Source of the DNA: Novosphingobium sp.
Lineage (GTDB): Bacteria > Pseudomonadota > Alphaproteobacteria > Sphingomonadales > Sphingomonadaceae
Assembly (NCBI GenBank): GCA_015657645.1
Contig: JACDQK010000263.1
Location: 1 to 40,367, forward strand
Length of the DNA stretch: 40,367 nt
Reading direction: 5' to 3'
In this document: positions 25,533 through 33,295 of the stretch, one piece after another
How positions within the stretch are numbered: position 1 is the stretch's first letter
Layout of the letters: each line of letters begins with the position of its first letter
Translations under genes and position numbers: made by a program
The notes under the pieces: model-generated
Told to the model about the DNA's origin: nothing
Seen by the model: only the letters and a program-made list of their open reading frames with translations
Database searches by the model: none

Positions 25533-26906
25533 TCAGCCCGCCAGATAGTCATCGAGCGTAAGGTGCAGTTGGCGGATCCGCGCTTCCTGATAATTGCCCA
25601 GTGTCTGCCCGCGCTTGCGCGAGGCCTTGGCCCCGTCGCGCTGCAGCGCAAGGTTGTCAGTATCCTGGTCGAGGATCTCGGCCAGGGCAAAGCCGGGCAC
25701 CGTCGTGTAGCTGTCTGCCACGCCCAGCCGGATCGGCTTGGCCGGCGGCGGGCGCTCTCCGCTTTTGGGCAGGGGTTGCAACACCAGGATTTCGTGCAGG
25801 CATTGATCGACGCCCAGCGGGCGGAAGCGGTAACACAGCCGGATATTGATGCCGGGGAAGAAGAAGGCGTTCGGGAACAGAAAGTATTCGATCGAATCCA
25901 TCATCTCGCTGGTCGAGACGGCGGAGAGATCGACACCGAATTGCGCCCCCAATTCCTGCCGCAGCAGCTTCGCATGTTCGGCCCGCGCCGAAGCACCGGC
26001 CGGCAGCTGCGCCGGGTCGCGGCCCAGCTTGCCGAACAGGGTGGCCTCGCTCACCTCCTGCTGCAAATGGGGACTCGGCACACCCACCGCATGCATGAAG
26101 CGCGACACGTGCGGGCCGAAGATGTCGTATTGGGCATTGGCATCGGCGGCGGTGTAGATCGCCTGGCTGTGGGTCTCGAGCACGTGGAACGCCTCAAGAA
26201 AGGCTTCCATCGCCATCTTCCAGTTGGCTGGCAGCACCTTCTCAGTATGCAGCGCGACATAGCGGTCGTGCATCGGCCACAGCCGGAAATGTTCGGGCAG
26301 CACTTCAAGCTGTTCGGCCAGCGGCGGGGGCGCCTCGCCCATGTGGATGAAGACGAAGCCGCCCCAGCTTTCGCAGGCGATCTCGTCCAGCCCGAAATTG
26401 GCCTCATCGACATGCGGGAAGTCCCAGCGGCAGGGAATCTCGCGCAGCGACCCGTCGAGGTTCCAGCTCATGCCATGGAACGGGCAGCGGATGTGGCTGC
26501 GCCGCACCCCGCGCGATCCCTCTGCCGCGAACTTCATGCCGCGGTGCGGGCAGCTGTTGATGAAGGCCCGGATCTTCGCGTCGGCGCCGCGCACCACCAG
26601 CACCGAATGGGGGCCGACATCGTAGACATAGCGGTCGCCCGGATCGGGAATATGCTCCTCGCGGCAGGCCCATTGCCAGACATTGGGCCAGAGCTGTTCA
26701 AGCTCGCGCCCAAGGAAGGCCGGGTCGTGATAGCGATCGAACGGCAGGTCGGCATTGCCGATGAAGCGGTATTGCTCGTCCCGCATCGCCGCCGGCGGGT
26801 TGTCGCCGTCAGCATCCAGGATGTCCTGCATCGAAGGGCCAGGGCAGCGCGCCTCGCCCGGGGCCAAGGCGGGATCGGAAGGCGCGGTCAGATCGGGCCG
26901 GCTCAT
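25533..26906 (-). CDS. Rieske non-heme iron oxygenase, alpha subunit (2)
   Basis: A 457-residue paralogous oxygenase. Rieske ligands are Cys119 and His121 (SCPHRGMKF) and Cys141 and His144 (CPFHGMSW). The catalytic iron motif is NWKMAMEAFLEAFHVLETH with His241 and His246 and a Glu (238) where Asp is often found. The chosen start is ATG 26906 (MSRPDLTAPSD), overlapping the stop of the upstream SnoaL-like gene (ATGA). Unlike oxygenase (1) it has a longer N-terminal extension before the Rieske domain. It is the second gene of the SnoaL-Rieske-Rieske unit transcribed from the 27410-27495 gap. The partner electron-transfer proteins must be encoded elsewhere. Confidence 0.9.
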   Translation of the reverse strand: MSRPDLTAPSDPALAPGEARCPGPSMQDILDADGDNPPAAMRDEQYRFIGNADLPFDRYHDPAFLGRELEQLWPNVWQWACREEHIPDPGDRYVYDVGPHSVLVVRGADAKIRAFINSCPHRGMKFAAEGSRGVRRSHIRCPFHGMSWNLDGSLREIPCRWDFPHVDEANFGLDEIACESWGGFVFIHMGEAPPPLAEQLEVLPEHFRLWPMHDRYVALHTEKVLPANWKMAMEAFLEAFHVLETHSQAIYTAADANAQYDIFGPHVSRFMHAVGVPSPHLQQEVSEATLFGKLGRDPAQLPAGASARAEHAKLLRQELGAQFGVDLSAVSTSEMMDSIEYFLFPNAFFFPGINIRLCYRFRPLGVDQCLHEILVLQPLPKSGERPPPAKPIRLGVADSYTTVPGFALAEILDQDTDNLALQRDGAKASRKRGQTLGNYQEARIRQLHLTLDDYLAG

Positions 26907-27409
26907 GCGCGGCTCCGCATGGCGGCGCGGTTGTAAAGCGGATCGGCCGGCTTGCGCTGGCCCAGGATAAAGGGCGTTGCTTTGAGGATCGTGTCGCTGG
27001 CGGGATCGTCCCGCGCCCAATCGACAATCTCGGAGCGGTAGGCGAATTTCCAGACCCCGCCGCGCTTTTCGCAGCGGTCGACATAGCGGCCCGCGATCAC
27101 CAGATCGCGCTTGGCGCCATGCTCATCGGTCAGCCGGTGATAGGCCTGATAATAGACCTCGCCAAAGGCCTCGTCGCCAACGATCTCGACCAAGTGCTGG
27201 CCCAGCATGTGGTGATTGCGGTCATGGCCGGACAGCGCCGTCATGCAGAAGGCGGCGAATTCGCGCGGGCCGCCTTCGTAGATGCCATAGGCCAGGTGCG
27301 CATCATCCCAGAACTGCGCCTCGAGCAGCGCCTGGTCGAGCCGGTCCAGTGCACGCATGTAATTGGCGGCCAGATCGATGATCGCCTGCCGGTCAGCACC
27401 TGCGCTCAT
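26903..27409 (-). CDS. SnoaL/NTF2-like protein, dehydratase- or beta-subunit-like (1)
   Basis: A 168-residue cone-shaped NTF2-like domain (SnoaL_4-type). Members include the bile-acid 7-alpha-dehydratase BaiE, scytalone dehydratase and small subunits of ring-hydroxylating oxygenases. Seen: Tyr17 and Asp22 in NYMRALDRLD, the HHMLGQHLVEI block with His66/His67, GRYVDR (about 107-112) and the ending GQRKPADPLYNR. The Tyr-x4-Asp spacing and the His before a GxH-like turn are reminiscent of BaiE's catalytic set (by recollection, not alignment). GGAGAGGGAG lies just before ATG 27409. It is coupled to Rieske gene (2) and divergent from its paralogue. It could be either a partner subunit for the oxygenase or a dehydratase. 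Confidence 0.8.
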   Translation of the reverse strand: MSAGADRQAIIDLAANYMRALDRLDQALLEAQFWDDAHLAYGIYEGGPREFAAFCMTALSGHDRNHHMLGQHLVEIVGDEAFGEVYYQAYHRLTDEHGAKRDLVIAGRYVDRCEKRGGVWKFAYRSEIVDWARDDPASDTILKATPFILGQRKPADPLYNRAAMRSRA

Positions 27410-27495
27410 AGCTCCCTCTCCATTTTGCGGATACTACGGCCGGGCCCGCAGCGGTAACTTGGCGATATGGATAGGGAAGCTGGCGGGAAGCGCGG
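27410..27495. promoter_or_regulatory. Divergent intergenic region between paralogous SnoaL-like genes
   Basis: These 86 bases must carry the start signals of both the SnoaL-Rieske-Rieske unit (minus) and the plus-strand SnoaL gene. I see a ribosome site for the minus gene but no confident -35/-10 pair and none of the TGACACCGGT palindromes found in the pectin locus. Confidence 0.4.
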
Positions 27496-28008
27496 ATGAG
27501 CGGCACGGGGGCGATCCCGAGCGCCGCCCGGCTGGCCGATGAGGCCGCGATCCAGGCAGTTCTGGCCAGCTATTGCCGCGGGGTCGATCGGGCCGATCCA
27601 GAGCTCCTCACCCGCTGCTTTTGGGAAGATGCCAGCGTCGATTATGGCGGTTACAAAGGGCCGGCACAGCCCTTCTGTCCGCTGCTGGTCGAGGCTATCC
27701 GCAGCTGGGGCCAGACCCATCACCAGCTCGGCCAGACGCTGATCGAGTTTGCGGGCGAAGCATCCGCGCTGGTCGAAACCTATGTCACCGCCGGCCATTT
27801 CCCCGCCGACGGCCAGGGCGAGGAGATGACCTACCTCGGCCGCTATATCGACCGGTTTGAACGGCGCGGCGCGGAGTGGCGGATTGACACGCGGATGATC
27901 GTCATGAGCTGGACCAGACTGGCCCCCGCCTCGCACGATCCCCAAGGGCGCGCGGTTGCCGGGCTACGGACTGCGGGGCGCAAACCAGACGATCCGCTTT
28001 ACGCGTAA
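27496..28008 (+). CDS. SnoaL/NTF2-like protein (2), paralogue of the divergent gene
   Basis: A 170-residue SnoaL_4-type protein clearly related to its divergent neighbour. Tyr26 and Asp31 lie in SYCRGVDRADPELL, His75/His76 in THHQLGQTLIEF, then GRYIDRFERRGAEWRI and the shared C-terminus GRKPDDPLY. The conserved polar residues suggest an enzyme (dehydratase or isomerase type) rather than a structural subunit. It is followed by 152 bases (28009-28160) in which I see no gene, then the end of the convergent SDR. It is a single-gene unit; expression is presumably from the shared 86-base gap. Substrate not known. Confidence 0.8.
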   Translation: MSGTGAIPSAARLADEAAIQAVLASYCRGVDRADPELLTRCFWEDASVDYGGYKGPAQPFCPLLVEAIRSWGQTHHQLGQTLIEFAGEASALVETYVTAGHFPADGQGEEMTYLGRYIDRFERRGAEWRIDTRMIVMSWTRLAPASHDPQGRAVAGLRTAGRKPDDPLYA

Positions 28009-28160
28009 GCCGCTGGCCAGGCCGCTTTAAACCGCCAACAGCACGCGCTCACCGATAGTTGCAAAGGCGAGCTTCGGAGAACGTCGGACTCGCGGAATAG
28101 GCGGCTTCCCATGGGTCACCTGGCGGCGCTGCCAGTCTGACGCAAGCCGCGCTCCCGCAG

Positions 28161-28931
28161 CTATGCTCTGCTGACAAAAGATCCCGACAGCAGGATATCC
28201 AGCCGACGCCGCGCCACATCCTTGCTTGGCTCACTCGAAAATATGACGCTCTGATTGTCGATGATGCCATCGAACGCCAGCTTCGCCATTTCCGCCGGGC
28301 TGATGCCGTGCGTTTCCATTCGGCGCTTGAGGCGATGGAGCAAGGTCGTCTTACCGTCGGCAATGCCGGTTTGGACGGCCGCTGGGCACAGGATAGCCGC
28401 ACGGACGGGAGACTTGGCCTGCAGCAGTTCGGCATCCAGTGCTTCGGCCACGGCCAGCAAGGCATGCTTGGTCGCAGCATAGCCGCCAAAGCCGGGAGCA
28501 GCTGAAAGCATTGAAGTTGAACCGGTAAACACGAAGATTGATTTCTCGTCCTGGTGCTGCATGTGCGGCACCAGTGCCCTTGCCGTCCTTATCGGCCCCA
28601 TGACGTTGACGGCCAGCATCTGCTCGATATCCGTAATCGGCTGATCGAGGATATCTCCGGCGCGCAGGATGCCGGCGTTAGCGAATGCCATTCGCAGTGG
28701 CTTGCCGAATGAACCCGCGATCTCGCTGAAACGCCGCAGATCCGCATCGCTACTGACATCTCCTGAGGAGATCTTGCACCTGTCCTCGCCCAGGGCTGAC
28801 CGCAAGCTTTCCAGTTCAGGCAGATCCTGATCGAACAGGGCAACGTCGTAGCCGCGGCTGACCGCCTCTCTTGCCAGAGCTTCCCCGATCCCCCGGGCGG
28901 CACCTGTGATCGCCACTACGCCATTCGTCAT
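28161..28931 (-). CDS. SDR family dehydrogenase at the end of the steroid operon
   Basis: A 256-residue classical SDR. Seen: nucleotide loop ITGAARGIGEALA (8-20), FANAGILRAGD, the catalytic Ser in FVFTGSTSMLSA, and YAATKHALLAVAE. The C-terminal half (RRMETHGISPAEMAKLAFDGI) resembles SDRs annotated as carbonyl or hydroxysteroid reductases rather than the VDGG-ending type. It starts 34 bases after the fadD3 stop with CGAGGG upstream, a looser spacing than elsewhere in the operon. Its codon use appears somewhat less G/C-biased at third positions (for example AAG ATT, TCT, ATA-containing stretches), hinting at a different history. Substrate unknown; a hydroxysteroid is plausible from context. Confidence 0.85.
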   Translation of the reverse strand: MTNGVVAITGAARGIGEALAREAVSRGYDVALFDQDLPELESLRSALGEDRCKISSGDVSSDADLRRFSEIAGSFGKPLRMAFANAGILRAGDILDQPITDIEQMLAVNVMGPIRTARALVPHMQHQDEKSIFVFTGSTSMLSAAPGFGGYAATKHALLAVAEALDAELLQAKSPVRAAILCPAAVQTGIADGKTTLLHRLKRRMETHGISPAEMAKLAFDGIIDNQSVIFSSEPSKDVARRRLDILLSGSFVSRA

Positions 28932-28965
28932 TGTGCAACCCTCGATTAGCGCGGGTGGATCCGTG

Positions 28966-30501
28966 TCAGGCTTTCAATTCAATCTTCAGCACCTTCCCGG
29001 AAGCATTGCGCGGCAGATCGTCCACCACAACAACCCGGCGGGGCACCTTGTAATTGGCCATGTTGTCGCGCGACCAGGCGATTACTTCCTCGGGAACGAC
29101 CCTGGCTTCGGGCCGCGGCACAATAAAGGCAACGCCCACTTCACCCATTCGCTCGTCAGGGGCGCCAACCACGGCAACCATGCCGACTGCCGGATGCGCC
29201 GCCAGGATCTTCTCAACCTCGGCCGGATAAACGTTGAACCCGCCGGAAATGAACATGTCCTTCTTGCGGTCGGTAATGCGGACATAGCCGCCCGCATCCA
29301 TCGTCCCGACATCGCCGGTGTGGAGCCAGCCAGCAGGATCAATCGCTTCGGCAGTTGCCGTAGGATCGTCGAGGTAGCCCAGCATCACGCCCGTGCCGCG
29401 TACCCAGATCTCTCCGGTTTCGCCGCGCGGAACCTCGCTTCCGTCTTCGCCAGCAATTATCACCTCGTTGCCGGGGATCGCTGCGCCGCAGGTCTGGGCG
29501 ATCAGCTCAACCGGATCGCCCGGCCGGCACGAGGTGATGTTGACGCATTCGGTCATGCCATAGGCGGTGATGATGTCGCGCATGCCCAACTCGCTGCGGA
29601 TCCGCTCGATCAGCACGGGGGGGACCGTCGCGGCGCCAGTTGTACCGCCGCGCAGCGAGGAGCAATCGAACGGCTGCCTCTCGCGCTCGGCCAGCAGCAT
29701 CTGGAAGATCGTCGGCGGGCCGGGCAGGAAGGCAATGCGCTCCTGTTCGATCAGCCGGATCGCCTCAGCGACGTCGAACTGCGGCATCGGGACCATGACC
29801 GCGCCGGCCAGTAGACAAGCGACCCAGCCAACCTTCATGCCAAAGGAATGGAAGAACGGGTTGGCGATCAGATAGCGCTCGCCCCGCGCGAGGCCAGTGT
29901 TGCCGATCCAGACGCCAACCTGCGGCAGGATCCGGCCGTGCGTCATCAACACACCCTTGGGCAGGCCGGTGGTGCCGCTGGTGAACATGATGTCGGAAAC
30001 GTGGTCCGGGGTCAGGGCAGCCAAGCTGGCATCTACCCGCGGATCGGCCGCGCCTTTGCCGCTGGCGATGAAGGCGCCGAAGCCGCTATCCAGCAGAACG
30101 GTCTCGCCAAGCTCAGGCAAGTTCTCCGCCTTGAGCAGCGCGGGATAGTCGATGCCCAGGAACCCCTTGACGGTAAACAGCATCCTGGTCCGGGTCCGAC
30201 GCAGAATGTCGCCCGCCTCGCGCCCCTTGAGGCGCGTGTTCAGCGGCACGATCGCCGCGCCGCAAGTCTGAGCCGCGACAGCAGCCACAACCCACTCGCG
30301 GCAATTGGGCGCCCAGATCGCAATCCGGTCACCGCTCCGCACCCCGCGTTCGCGTAGCGCCGAAGCGGCCGCGCGGCATTCCTGCCAGAGCTGTGCAAAG
30401 GTGCGGGTCTCGCCGCGCTCGATCAGCGCCACTTCATCGGGCCAGCGCTGCGCTGCAGCCGCGGCGGCATGCGGGATGGTCAGGGGCAGCGGCTCAGCCA
30501 T
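28966..30501 (-). CDS. fadD3: HIP-CoA ligase-like acyl-CoA synthetase (FadD3-like)
   Basis: A 511-residue ANL ligase. Motifs: IMFTSGTTGLPKGVLMTHG (about 171-189), TAYGMTE, GWLHTGDVGTMDAGGYVRITDRKKDMFISGGFNVYPAEVE in outline, and the catalytic Lys in NASGKVLKIELKA. It closely resembles the mycobacterial FadD3, which activates HIP (the steroid C/D-ring propanoate) to HIP-CoA. Shared blocks include AIWAPNCREWVVA, GPPTIFQ, TGAATVPPVLIERI..SEL and YLDDPTATAEAID (from memory, not an alignment). Its start overlaps the ketosteroid isomerase stop by 8 bases. All neighbours upstream in the operon fit HIP degradation. Confidence 0.85.
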   Translation of the reverse strand: MAEPLPLTIPHAAAAAAQRWPDEVALIERGETRTFAQLWQECRAAASALRERGVRSGDRIAIWAPNCREWVVAAVAAQTCGAAIVPLNTRLKGREAGDILRRTRTRMLFTVKGFLGIDYPALLKAENLPELGETVLLDSGFGAFIASGKGAADPRVDASLAALTPDHVSDIMFTSGTTGLPKGVLMTHGRILPQVGVWIGNTGLARGERYLIANPFFHSFGMKVGWVACLLAGAVMVPMPQFDVAEAIRLIEQERIAFLPGPPTIFQMLLAERERQPFDCSSLRGGTTGAATVPPVLIERIRSELGMRDIITAYGMTECVNITSCRPGDPVELIAQTCGAAIPGNEVIIAGEDGSEVPRGETGEIWVRGTGVMLGYLDDPTATAEAIDPAGWLHTGDVGTMDAGGYVRITDRKKDMFISGGFNVYPAEVEKILAAHPAVGMVAVVGAPDERMGEVGVAFIVPRPEARVVPEEVIAWSRDNMANYKVPRRVVVVDDLPRNASGKVLKIELKA

Positions 30502-30865
30502 GCATGTTCCCGGGACCGAAGTAGGCCTTCATCTCCTTGACCTTGCCGTCTGCATCGAAGGCGAAGGTATCGATGACATGGATTTCCATGTCCTTGCCGT
30601 CGAAATGCAAGGGCACGTGAAAGGCGAAGGCGGCATGGCTGGCCGCCACCCGCACCGGCCCGTCCAGCACCAGCTTGGCCCCTGTCGCCATTGAAGCGAC
30701 GTAAAACTCACGGATTGCGGCATGGCCGATTCGCTGCGGCGTGCCGATCGGGTCCTCAACCACGGCGTCTTCGGCAAAAATCGCCACAGCCAGATCAGGA
30801 TCGCCCTTGGCGAAGGCCTCGACATAGGCGTGAACTGCCGCTTCCATTTGCTCGGGCGTGGGCAT
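30494..30865 (-). CDS. ksi: Steroid delta-isomerase (ketosteroid isomerase, KSI)
   Basis: A 123-residue NTF2-fold enzyme that moves a steroid C5-C6 double bond to C4-C5. It lines up with the Comamonas/Pseudomonas KSI from the first residue: MPTPEQMEAAVHAYVEAF. The three catalytic residues fall at the classical numbers: Tyr14 (HAYVEA), Asp38 (VVEDPIGTP) and Asp99 (HVIDTFAF). The oxyanion-hole pair (Tyr14/Asp99) and general base (Asp38) are thus intact. It begins 2 bases after the MaoC stop and overlaps fadD3 by 8 bases, so it is expressed with the ring C/D genes. This is the clearest single marker that the operon deals with steroids. Confidence 0.88.
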   Translation of the reverse strand: MPTPEQMEAAVHAYVEAFAKGDPDLAVAIFAEDAVVEDPIGTPQRIGHAAIREFYVASMATGAKLVLDGPVRVAASHAAFAFHVPLHFDGKDMEIHVIDTFAFDADGKVKEMKAYFGPGNMHG

Positions 30866-30867
30866 GC

Positions 30868-31329
30868 TCAGTTCTCCGGAAAATAGCGGCTGATCGTGTC
30901 GACCACACAGGCCGGCTTCTCGCCGCCCTCGATCTCGACTGTCACGCGGACCACCGACTGGATCGCGCCCTTGACCTCCTCGACCGAGACGATCTCACCG
31001 GCTCCGCGGATCCGGCTGCCGACCTTGACCGGCGCCAGGAAGCGCAGACGGTCTGCGCCGACATTCACCGCATGCGTGAAGCCGCGCACCTCGATCAGGT
31101 CGGGCAGGAAGAAGTTGACCAGGCTCATGGTCAGGTAGCCGTGGGCGATGGTTCCGCCGAATGGACCATCCTTGGCCCGTTCGGCATCGACATGGATCCA
31201 CTGGTGATCACCGGTCACCTCGGCAAAGCCATCGACCCGGTCCTGCTCGATCGCCAGCCAGTCGGTCGGGCCGAGGATAGTTCCTTCCTGGCCGAGCAGA
31301 TCGCGCGGATTGCTGTAAATCTTTGGCAT
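30868..31329 (-). CDS. MaoC-like (R)-specific enoyl-CoA hydratase (HtdZ-like)
   Basis: A 153-residue single hot-dog hydratase. The hydratase-2 catalytic motif is TGDHQWIHVDAERA with Asp41 and His46, followed by PFGGTIAHGYLTMSLVNFFLP. It closely recalls mycobacterial HtdZ/Rv0130-type proteins (GDHQWIHVD...GPFG.TIAHG). It would hydrate an enoyl-CoA to an (R)-3-hydroxyacyl-CoA, serving a beta-oxidation step made by the adjacent acyl-CoA dehydrogenases. It starts 2 bases after the ipdF stop and ends 2 bases before ksi. Which intermediate of steroid breakdown it acts on cannot be decided from sequence. Confidence 0.87.
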   Translation of the reverse strand: MPKIYSNPRDLLGQEGTILGPTDWLAIEQDRVDGFAEVTGDHQWIHVDAERAKDGPFGGTIAHGYLTMSLVNFFLPDLIEVRGFTHAVNVGADRLRFLAPVKVGSRIRGAGEIVSVEEVKGAIQSVVRVTVEIEGGEKPACVVDTISRYFPEN

Positions 31330-31331
31330 GG

Positions 31332-32117
31332 TCAGGCCCGCTGGCTCGAGACCGAGACAACTTCCCCGGTCATGTAGGAGGACAGGTCCGAAGCGAGGAA
31401 GATCATCACGTTGGCCACTTCCCAGACCTCGGCCGGACGGCCGAAGGCTTCGCGGCTCGACAGTTCGGCCAGAAGATCATCGGTGGTCACCTTCGCCAGG
31501 AAGGCATGCATCGCGATCGAAGGCGCAACCGCATTGATCCGGACGTTGTGCTCGGCTGCCTCGACTGCAGAGCAGCGGGTAAAGGCCATGACCCCGGCCT
31601 TGGCCGCGGCATAGTGTGCCTGCCCCTTCTGTGCCCGCCAACCCAGCACCGAGGCATTGTTGACGATGACCCCGGACTGGCGCGCATACATCGCGGGCAG
31701 GAAGGCGCGGCTCATCCGGAACACCGAGTTGAGCGTAACGTCGAGGACGCGGAACCACTGCTTGTCGGTCATGTCGACCACATCGACCTCGCCGCCCAGC
31801 CCGGCATTGTTGATCAGCACGTCAATGTGTCCCAATTCGCGGATCGCCGCGGCATGCAGCGCATCGACCTGATCCTGGCTGGTCACGTCGCAAACCACGG
31901 TCGCGGGGCGGGCACAGCCGACCTCGGCCGCGATCCGGTCCGCTGCTTCGCCCAGGCGCCGCTCGTGAAAGTCGCTGATCAGGACGGTTGCGCCCTCTTC
32001 AGCGGCGCGCTTGGCCACTGAATAGCCAATCCCGGTGCCGGCAGCAGCGGTAACCACCACCGTCTTGCCTTTCAGCAGGTTGCGGGGTTCGGGATAGGCA
32101 GGAACAGGCGCAGCCAT
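31332..32117 (-). CDS. ipdF: IpdF-like SDR (hydroxy-HIC-CoA dehydrogenase)
   Basis: A 261-residue SDR with the unusual nucleotide loop VTAAAGTGIGYSVA (22-35), ISDFHERRLGEAAD, VLINNAGLGGEVD, NNASVLGWRAQKGQAHYAAAK carrying the catalytic Ser/Tyr/Lys, TRCSAVEAAEHNVRINAVAPS and the ending SSYMTGEVVSVSSQRA. These blocks match my recollection of mycobacterial IpdF (Rv3559c) almost motif for motif. IpdF oxidises the 5-hydroxyl of the C/D-ring CoA thioester in HIP catabolism. ATG 32117 overlaps the end of the fadE30-like gene. It is distinct from the second SDR of the operon (34347-35252). Confidence 0.85.
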   Translation of the reverse strand: MAAPVPAYPEPRNLLKGKTVVVTAAAGTGIGYSVAKRAAEEGATVLISDFHERRLGEAADRIAAEVGCARPATVVCDVTSQDQVDALHAAAIRELGHIDVLINNAGLGGEVDVVDMTDKQWFRVLDVTLNSVFRMSRAFLPAMYARQSGVIVNNASVLGWRAQKGQAHYAAAKAGVMAFTRCSAVEAAEHNVRINAVAPSIAMHAFLAKVTTDDLLAELSSREAFGRPAEVWEVANVMIFLASDLSSYMTGEVVSVSSQRA

Positions 32118-33295
32118 CAGGCATCTCCTCGGGGTTCGCGCGGCAGGCCAAGGCCCCGCTCGGCAATCAGGTTGCGCTGAATCTGGTTGGTGCCGCCATA
32201 GATCGTGTCGGCCCGGCTATAGAGGAACAGGTTGGACAGGACCGGCCATTCATAATCAGCACCCTCGGCCAGTTCACCCGCCTGGCCCAGCACGTCCATC
32301 GCCAGTTCACCCAGGCTGCGCCGCCAGGTGGCCCACTGGATCTTGTAGGTCAGCGCCGCGCCATCGATCTTGGAGTGATCGGTGTTGGACAGCATCCGCA
32401 GCGCACCATAGCGCATCAGCCGCAGGCCAATCTCGGCCTTGGCAATGCGCTGGCGGATCAGCGGGTTCCTGGCCGCACCGGTTTCCTTTGCCGCGGCGAT
32501 GATCTCGTCCAGCTCGTTGCGGAAGGCCATTTGCTGGCCCAGCGTCGAAACCCCGCGCTCGAAGGCCAGCAGCCCCATGGCGATCTTCCAGCCCTCGCCG
32601 ACGCCGCCGATCATGGAATCGGCAGCGCAGCGGGCATCGGTGAAGAAGGTTTCGTTGAATTCGGCATCGCCGTTGATCTGCTTGATCCCGCGCACCTCAA
32701 TTCCGGGCTGATCGAGTTCCATCATCAGGAAGGTCAGGCCCTTGGGGCCCTTCGAGCCTTCCTCAGTCCGGGTGACGACGAAGATCCAGTCGGAAATGTG
32801 CGCCAGGCTGGTCCAGATCTTCTGACCGTTGACCACCCATTCGCCATTCTCAAGCCGACCCTTGGTGCGAACCGAGGCGAGGTCCGAACCTGCACCCGGC
32901 TCCGAAAAGCCCTGGCAGAAGATGGTCTGCCCGGCGGCAATCCCTGGCAGGAAGCGTTGCTTCTGCTCCTCGGTCCCGAAGGCCAGGATCGTCGGCCCGG
33001 CCAGTTCGATGCCGATGTGATTGACCCGGCCAGGCACTCCGGCCCGGGCATATTCTTCGGCAAAGATCACCTGTTGGGCGAGGGTGGCATCGCGCCCGCC
33101 CCATTCGCTGGGCCAACCGATGCACGACCACTTGTGCGCGGCGAGCTGCTGCTCCCATTCCTTGCGGCGTTCGGCTTTGGCGGTCAGCGTGCTGATGCCC
33201 TTGATGTCGCGAAACTCGCCGGCCATCTGGCCCTGCAGCCATTCGGCGCATTCCTGGCGGAACAGCTCTTCTTCAGCGGAGAAGCCAAGTTTCAT
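32117..33295 (-). CDS. fadE30: Acyl-CoA dehydrogenase, FadE30-like
   Basis: A 392-residue FAD-dependent acyl-CoA dehydrogenase. Seen: IGWPSEWGGRDATLAQQVIFAEEYARAG, FCQGFSEPGAGSDLASVRT (FAD-binding), KIWTSLAHISDW, the helix FERGVSTLGQQM containing the probable catalytic Glu at the isovaleryl/long-chain type position, and RADTIYGGTNQIQRNLIAER, where the medium-chain-type Glu is Gly. It resembles FadE30 of the mycobacterial HIP operon, acting on the ring-bound acyl-CoA. The chosen start is ATG 33295 (MKLGFSAEEE), overlapping the preceding gene's stop (ATGA). The longer frame to 33340 lies in that gene. Confidence 0.85.
   Translation of the reverse strand: MKLGFSAEEELFRQECAEWLQGQMAGEFRDIKGISTLTAKAERRKEWEQQLAAHKWSCIGWPSEWGGRDATLAQQVIFAEEYARAGVPGRVNHIGIELAGPTILAFGTEEQKQRFLPGIAAGQTIFCQGFSEPGAGSDLASVRTKGRLENGEWVVNGQKIWTSLAHISDWIFVVTRTEEGSKGPKGLTFLMMELDQPGIEVRGIKQINGDAEFNETFFTDARCAADSMIGGVGEGWKIAMGLLAFERGVSTLGQQMAFRNELDEIIAAAKETGAARNPLIRQRIAKAEIGLRLMRYGALRMLSNTDHSKIDGAALTYKIQWATWRRSLGELAMDVLGQAGELAEGADYEWPVLSNLFLYSRADTIYGGTNQIQRNLIAERGLGLPREPRGDA

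Noticed and set aside
24645-26936. Very long plus-strand open frame (763 codons) opposite the Rieske genes.
   Set aside because: It is antisense to two Rieske oxygenases with all their ligands. Its composition (rich in H, R, G, Q) is typical of a GC-rich shadow frame.
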